NCBI GenBank assembly: GCA_020351305.1
Contig: CP070730.1
Span: 1,472,145 to 1,518,517 of the forward strand
Direction: 5' to 3'
From: Candidatus Bathyarchaeota archaeon
Lineage (GTDB): Archaea; Thermoproteota; Bathyarchaeia; Bathyarchaeales; SOJC01
Length of the DNA: 46,373 nucleotides
Below are positions 42,215 through 46,373 of the stretch, piece by piece (within the stretch, counting starts at the first letter, position 1; the number at the start of each line of letters is the position of its first letter). Below the pieces are notes generated by a model, which was not told the DNA's origin, made no database searches, and saw nothing but the letters and a program-made list of their open reading frames with translations. A program made the translations under genes and the position numbers.

Positions 42215-44074
42215 TTAGGTGATTTTTATTTTTGCTTTCCATCGGATCTTGGCCAGTGCAGTTGTGATGAAGGCGAGTAGCATGATTAGTGGCAGGATTA
42301 TGAATGTTGGGAATTCTGGAATTACATGATATGAGTAATAGAGTTCGTTGTTGTCTTGAACTGCTGTGTTACCCGCGTTGTCGGTGGCTGAGATTTTGTA
42401 ACTAACCCAGGTGCAGTTGAATTGTGGGGGGACTACTGCTTCGTAGAGGCCAAGTGATGAGTTGTAGCTCATTTTAGCGTTATACCAGAAGGTTCCATTG
42501 TCAAATGAGAATGAAAGGATCACTTTGTCATCGTTCACGCCCTTTTCGGAATCTGTGATGTTCACCAGGACTCTTACAGGTTGTCCTTCGGAGATATTTG
42601 CAGGCGGAAGGTGTGTGGGCACTCCTATGTCTGGCGGTGTTATGTCAAATTGGACTATGGTCAACCAAATATCCTCATAGTCGGCTGAGTCTTGAGCCAT
42701 ATCAACAATGATGATATGTCCATTAGCCACAACGATTTCTGGATTTCTGCTTGAGGAACCACTCCAATAAGCAAAGTCAAGAGGACCCAATGGCGTTATA
42801 CTCGTTGCTGGAATTATCATTTCTCCTGTTGAGTTGACTCGGGCGTAAGAAATCTCGGTTACGCCACCATCTTCTCCTCCAGGTCCATTAATCCAAGCGA
42901 TATGGGCAACATCCTCTTTGTCAACAGCTATATTGGCTAGGTAGGATCTCCAATAATCATTTTTTGATATCTGCATCTCATCAACGACTTTTATCGTCTC
43001 TAAATCAGTAGAGTTTCCGTTTTGGTCGTCCAAGTATGGATCGATTTTCATGTAGAAGATTTCATGTTCGCCTGTTTCGTTTGAATAAAATCTGGAGTCG
43101 TGCCAAGCAATGTGTATCATGTCTTGGGAATCTATGTCCACGAACGGTCTTGTGTGTCTCCATGTCCGGTTGCTGTCAGTTAATTGAGTGTTGTTTATCA
43201 GAACGGTTCCATCTGTTCCGTTAATCATCGTGTAGTAGATGTCTCTATATTGACGAGTGTGATTGGTCCAAGCTTCTGTGACAAAGAACACGTGGGAATT
43301 TCCATTGGAATCCACCACAATTTCAGGTTCACCCCAGTCAGGATCTGTAAGGAAGCCAGCTGTTACGTTGATTTCCGGAAGATTTGCGTGGCCAGTCTGG
43401 TTCATCACAAGATAGTGTAGCTCAAATGGGACGCTCCACCTTCTACCATCGTCGAACCAAGCAACGTGGAGATTGTCTGCTGAGTCCACAGCGATGTTGG
43501 CTGCCCTAGACTTTATGCCGTCGTCAACACTTATTATGGTTTCAGGAACAACCGTTATGTTCACATAGTCAGCCATGCTACCATCCATATCATCCAAATA
43601 CGGGTTTAGCTGCAAATAGAAAACTTCTTGAGCATCTAGATTTATGTAGCTCGTATAATTCGGCCAAGGGTCATAAGCATAATCTCCATGGAATACTATG
43701 TGAACAGTGTTGTTTGAATCTACATCAATCGATGGTCTTTTTGCATGGCGGCTGTAAGCGTTGGGATTAGGGTCAAGACATGTTTCATTAATTAGTATAT
43801 TGCCATGGTCGTCAACCATCATGTAGTATAGATTACGGCTGTTGTTCCCAACCCACACTGCATGAAGGTTGCTGTCATGGTCAAGAACTATAGATGGGGC
43901 GTGTTCCTCGTGTCCAGTGGAAAGTTGAGTCAATTCCTTAATAAAAATAACAGAATCGTCAATTGCTTTTGCAGGTTGAACTAAAAGAGATGTCGATGTT
44001 ATTGTTATGCCTACCATTAGTAACAGTGTCAAGAGCACTGAAAGCGACGATTTGACTTCAAGTTTTATTTTCAT
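42215..44074 (-). CDS. Secreted beta-propeller (BNR/sialidase-like) protein with EFP-type C-terminal anchor
   Basis: A 619-residue exported protein. The signal peptide (SVLLTLLLMVGITIT, likely cut after AKA) is followed by about six propeller repeats of the type D-x-N-x-x-H-x-x-W (DHDSNLHAVWVGNNSRN; DSADNLHAVWFDDGR; DSQDMIHIAWHDSR; DKEDVAHIAWINGP). A fibronectin-like domain (about 505-585) precedes the tail VIPEFPTFIILPLIMLLAF plus basic residues. The catalytic Arg/Tyr set of sialidases was not seen, so a binding role is more likely. The start is ATG 44074 with GGTGA upstream; the frame to 44110 is unconserved. Confidence 0.8.
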   Translation of the reverse strand: MKIKLEVKSSLSVLLTLLLMVGITITSTSLLVQPAKAIDDSVIFIKELTQLSTGHEEHAPSIVLDHDSNLHAVWVGNNSRNLYYMMVDDHGNILINETCLDPNPNAYSRHAKRPSIDVDSNNTVHIVFHGDYAYDPWPNYTSYINLDAQEVFYLQLNPYLDDMDGSMADYVNITVVPETIISVDDGIKSRAANIAVDSADNLHVAWFDDGRRWSVPFELHYLVMNQTGHANLPEINVTAGFLTDPDWGEPEIVVDSNGNSHVFFVTEAWTNHTRQYRDIYYTMINGTDGTVLINNTQLTDSNRTWRHTRPFVDIDSQDMIHIAWHDSRFYSNETGEHEIFYMKIDPYLDDQNGNSTDLETIKVVDEMQISKNDYWRSYLANIAVDKEDVAHIAWINGPGGEDGGVTEISYARVNSTGEMIIPATSITPLGPLDFAYWSGSSSRNPEIVVANGHIIIVDMAQDSADYEDIWLTIVQFDITPPDIGVPTHLPPANISEGQPVRVLVNITDSEKGVNDDKVILSFSFDNGTFWYNAKMSYNSSLGLYEAVVPPQFNCTWVSYKISATDNAGNTAVQDNNELYYSYHVIPEFPTFIILPLIMLLAFITTALAKIRWKAKIKIT

Positions 44075-44254
44075 AGCTATTTTCACCCTAACAATTTTAA
44101 GATGGCACAAGTTGTAGCACGTTCTTCTTATAATTTTCTACATTAAGCAACTCTACATTTCTGGAAAAATCATGAGGTGAGCTTTTAATTGAATGAGTAA
44201 ATTATTTGCCATGATCTAAAAGCATATTAATTAAGGTAATCGTAATTTGAGTCG

Positions 44255-44620
44255 ATGGAAATGGCTAGCGTTAATGCAACCTTGGATACTGTGATCATTT
44301 GTACTACAAGAATGAGAGAATTAGCAGAGTTCTACAAATTAGGTTTTCAACTTCAAGAACCCAAACCTCAAGGGGACAATCACCTAGGTTTCCAGCTATC
44401 CGATGCATATTTGGGCTTTGATAAGATAGATGAAGATCTGTTTATTCATCCTGGAGCTATTTCTTTATGGTTTAGAGTTGACGATATCAGAGAGACCTTT
44501 GAGAGGTTAAAGGACTTGGGCGCCAAGGTAAAATATCCTCCAACAAGAAAACCTTGGGGCGACACACTTGCAGCATTGTTTGACTTGGATGGCAATGTCA
44601 TTGGATTAGCTCAAAGGTGA
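44255..44620 (+). CDS. VOC (glyoxalase/bleomycin-resistance) superfamily protein
   Basis: A 121-residue single-module VOC protein with two beta-alpha-beta-beta-beta units: TLDTVIICTTRMRELAEFY and SLWFRVDDIRETFERLKDLG. The second unit ends PWGDTLAALFDLDGNVIGL, with the family Asp-Gly-Asn turn. Members bind divalent metal at a dimer interface and act on small ketones, thiols or antibiotics. The metal-ligand set is not clear here, so activity is unassigned. Confidence 0.82.
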   Translation: MEMASVNATLDTVIICTTRMRELAEFYKLGFQLQEPKPQGDNHLGFQLSDAYLGFDKIDEDLFIHPGAISLWFRVDDIRETFERLKDLGAKVKYPPTRKPWGDTLAALFDLDGNVIGLAQR

Positions 44621-44656
44621 CCTCTGCACACGAATTAGTAATCGAGGTTCTCTATA

Positions 44657-45127
44657 CTATGCTTGAGTTTCAAGAGTTTCCTTTGCCCTCTCTAAGCTGC
44701 TTCTGAGGAAATGAATGAAAGCCATCTTAACCCTCATCAGCTTGCCTATGATAATGCCAAACCCTGAATAGGGGAGCTCATAATCAATGATGGCAATCAC
44801 CTTGGTACCATTATCAGTTTTATCGAAGATGAAGGTCATCTCCTCCTTTTTCAACCTGCCTTCAGTTTCGCGATCAGTAAACGTGTGATTCTCTTCGAAT
44901 TCAACATATTCGTGTAAATGGAAATCCACTTGTTGTCCACCCAAAATACGTCTACGTTCCGCGGATATTCGGTACTTGGTACCTAAACCTATAGGACCCT
45001 CGGAGAGCATCTCCATCTTGACCTTCGAATCTGCAAATATTTTCTCATAGTTTCTTGGATCTGCAAGAAAGGCGAAAACCTTCTCAATGGGAGCCTTTAT
45101 TTCTATTGAGCTCTCAACTCTGACCAT
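44657..45127 (-). CDS. SRPBCC (START/polyketide cyclase-like) lipid- or ligand-binding protein
   Basis: A 156-residue helix-grip protein. It opens VRVESSIEIKAPIEKVFAFL, followed by DPRNYEKIF, and has the family strands GTKYRISAERRRILGG and VIAIIDYELPYSGFG, ending with a long C-terminal helix. SRPBCC proteins bind hydrophobic ligands in a central cavity. The start is ATG 45127, with a GTGAG site upstream; the frame extends to GTG 45136. It sits between a VOC gene and the padR gene without a clear link. Confidence 0.75.
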   Translation of the reverse strand: MVRVESSIEIKAPIEKVFAFLADPRNYEKIFADSKVKMEMLSEGPIGLGTKYRISAERRRILGGQQVDFHLHEYVEFEENHTFTDRETEGRLKKEEMTFIFDKTDNGTKVIAIIDYELPYSGFGIIIGKLMRVKMAFIHFLRSSLERAKETLETQA

Positions 45128-45219
45128 CAATCTCACTTTCTGAACTAATGGAGAACATATTTTTTGGATCTTTTCATAATAGAACCAAGTAGTTGGGTTA
45201 GGTTCCCTGTTAATTAAGG

Positions 45220-45552
45220 CTATGTTGCCTTTCTATATTCTTGGAAGATGTCTCCAAAAGCACTGCAGAAATATTCGCATGCCTTTTCTAGTCCTTTGCT
45301 TCCATCCTCGGATAAGCTGTATATGGTGGTTCTGCCCTTTCTTTCCATTTCTACTAACCCTTTTGTTCGAAGCTCTTTCAATGCAGGATATATCGTACCT
45401 GCAGTTGGCTTGGCTCCCCTCCTCTTTCTCAGTTCCTCAGATATCTCTTGTCCGTTCATAGGTCTTTTTGAGAGAAGCCACAGTATGTAGAATGAGAGCA
45501 TGCCGCGCATGTCGCAGCAGCTTGGAACCTCTGGGCAACATTCCTCACTCAT
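45220..45552 (-). CDS. PadR family transcriptional regulator with N-terminal cysteine pairs
   Basis: A 110-residue PadR winged-helix repressor. The DNA-binding core is FYILWLLSKRPMNGQEI, then GTIYPALKELRTKGLVE and the wing. Unusually it begins MSEECCPEVPSCCDMRG, with Cys pairs at 5/6 and 12/13, and has Cys92 and Cys96 in ACEYFC of the C-terminal helix. These could bind As(III) or another soft metal. It is divergent from arsM with a palindrome 9 bases before its start, consistent with autoregulation. Arsenic sensing is inferred from context and cysteines. Confidence 0.88.
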   Translation of the reverse strand: MSEECCPEVPSCCDMRGMLSFYILWLLSKRPMNGQEISEELRKRRGAKPTAGTIYPALKELRTKGLVEMERKGRTTIYSLSEDGSKGLEKACEYFCSAFGDIFQEYRKAT

Positions 45553-45560
45553 GGTTTAAT

Positions 45561-45614
45561 ATTGGACATCCAATACATTTATATATTTCTCTGCTAAAGT
45601 ATAGGACATCCAAT
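45561..45614. promoter_or_regulatory. Bidirectional padR/arsM promoter with two palindromic operators
   Basis: ATTGGACATCCAAT (45561-45574) is a perfect inverted repeat, ATTGGA-CA-TCCAAT. ATAGGACATCCAAT (45601-45614) is the same site with one base changed. They lie exactly 40 bases apart, on either side of an AT-rich TATA region (TTTATATA at 45579-45586) usable in both directions. The padR transcript would start nearly at its ATG, and arsM near the second site. Confidence 0.72.
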
Positions 45615-45633
45615 AAGTAGGCATGTGAAAGAG

Positions 45634-46373
45634 ATGGAGGAAAAGGCTGTCAAGGATTTTGTAAAAAAAAGATATGGCAAGATAGCAGAAACAGGGAGTT
45701 GTTGCAATTCATCTTGTGGTTGTGCTTCTTCATCTACTGATGTAGCAATGCAGATAGGTTACTCTGAGGAGGATTTGAAAAGCATCCCAGAAAGCGCTAC
45801 CATGGGCTTAGGTTGCGGTAATCCTGTTGCATTGGCTAGTTTGAGTGAAGGTGAGACAGTTTTGGATTTGGGATCGGGGGGTGGGATCGATGTCTTCCTA
45901 GCGGCTAAGAAGGTGGGAGCTAATGGGAAGGTGATTGGTGTTGATATGACCGAGGAGATGGTTCTGAAGGCGAAGGCTACAGCTTCAAAGCATGGTTATG
46001 AGAATGTTGAGTTTCGATTGGGCGAGATAGAGAATCTGCCGATTGAAGACGATTCAGTGGATGTTGTCATCAGCAATTGTGTCATAAACTTAGCCCCTGA
46101 TAAGGGCAAGGTGTTCAGAGAAGCGTATAGAGTTCTTAAGCCTAATGGAAGAATCATGATCTCTGACATTGTCACGGAGGAGGAATTGCCTGCGGAAGTC
46201 AAAAAAAGTTTTGAAGCTTGGGCGGGATGTGTAGCAGGAGCGTTAGAAAGAAGCAAGTATTTAGATACTATAAAAAGAACAGGATTTAAAAACGTTAGAA
46301 TCACATCTGAATCAACTTACAACATTGACTATTCTCAAGAATTAATAGGAAAAATAACAAGTATTCAAGTCGA
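45634..46373 (+). CDS. arsM: Arsenite S-adenosylmethionine methyltransferase, partial (3' end outside window)
   Basis: The frame runs to the window edge, 246 codons seen. ArsM methylates As(III) to volatile or soluble methylarsenicals using SAM. The SAM loop is VLDLGSGGGIDVF (77-89). Three cysteines in the conserved ArsM order are visible: C61 in GLGCGNP, C149 in ISNCVINL and C199 in WAGCVAGAL. The N-terminal GSCCNSSCGC is Cys-rich. The start is ATG 45634; GTG 45625 in frame is an alternative. The C-terminal domain is cut. It is divergent from the Cys-rich PadR repressor. Confidence 0.93.
   Translation, partial: MEEKAVKDFVKKRYGKIAETGSCCNSSCGCASSSTDVAMQIGYSEEDLKSIPESATMGLGCGNPVALASLSEGETVLDLGSGGGIDVFLAAKKVGANGKVIGVDMTEEMVLKAKATASKHGYENVEFRLGEIENLPIEDDSVDVVISNCVINLAPDKGKVFREAYRVLKPNGRIMISDIVTEEELPAEVKKSFEAWAGCVAGALERSKYLDTIKRTGFKNVRITSESTYNIDYSQELIGKITSIQV

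Noticed and set aside
1-46373. CRISPR arrays, insertion sequences or prophage genes
   Set aside because: No regularly spaced repeats, transposase, integrase or phage structural gene was seen on either strand.

Overview
The window is chromosomal DNA of an archaeon. Supporting genes are Sec61-beta, an LSM/Sm-like protein, the archaeal membrane family DUF2070, Alba, an RPA-type OB-fold protein, split four-subunit 2-oxoacid:ferredoxin oxidoreductases, TrpB2, a Dpo4/Dbh-like polymerase and TATA-box promoters. The sequence is moderately AT-rich. The surface proteins carry an EFP-plus-membrane-segment tail, and one also has a GTGFCNVTIP-type C-terminal domain. Together these fit a mesophilic anaerobe of the Bathyarchaeia type; that placement is an inference and no rRNA is present. 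No mobile element, integrase or CRISPR array was seen. No stretch longer than about 300 bases lacks a gene.

Region 1 (1-4.1 kb): a MazG-type pyrophosphohydrolase cut by the window edge, serine hydroxymethyltransferase, a 59-residue Sec61-beta convergent with and overlapping an LSM gene, and a DUF2070 membrane protein. Region 2 (4.1-10.1 kb): two head-to-head operons, porG-D-A-B on minus and korD-A-B-C on plus. They encode ferredoxin-dependent oxidation or synthesis of pyruvate and of another 2-oxoacid, the core of an anaerobic acetyl-CoA/peptide metabolism. Region 3 (10.2-16.2 kb): Alba with a repeated acidic/basic tail, a class III aminotransferase, a structured leader, an MgtE/SLC41-type cation transporter with two PhoU/TrkA-C partner proteins, and TrpB2.

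Region 4 (16.3-22.2 kb): a MacB/LolCD-type ABC exporter pair divergent from a 1310-residue surface protein with four Asp-rich repeats. Region 5 (22.3-26.5 kb): a minus-strand nucleic-acid and stress cluster of DEAD-box helicase, OB-fold protein, Hsp20, SWIM zinc-finger protein, tiny membrane protein and RPA. Region 6 (26.6-33.7 kb): metallophosphoesterase and inositol monophosphatase, tRNA-Leu(CAG), an FMN-barrel protein, Y-family polymerase, an ABC-2 exporter and a decayed isoprenylcysteine methyltransferase-like gene. Region 7 (34-37.8 kb): a GT-C membrane glycosyltransferase divergent from a dolichol-phosphate-sugar synthase, then a structured intergenic element. Region 8 (37.9-44.1 kb): an OPT transporter and large extracellular PKD and beta-propeller proteins. 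Region 9 (44.2-46.4 kb): VOC and SRPBCC proteins, and an arsenic module of a Cys-rich PadR repressor divergent from arsM, with two palindromic operators around a shared TATA region.

Most novel points: a riboswitch-like leader before the cation transporter; the two-operator arsM/padR promoter with a paired-cysteine PadR; a beta/gamma-crystallin-like insertion inside a PKD domain; the Alba tail; and a long bulged hairpin at 36990-37084. All structural statements come from reading the sequence; no search or folding program was run.
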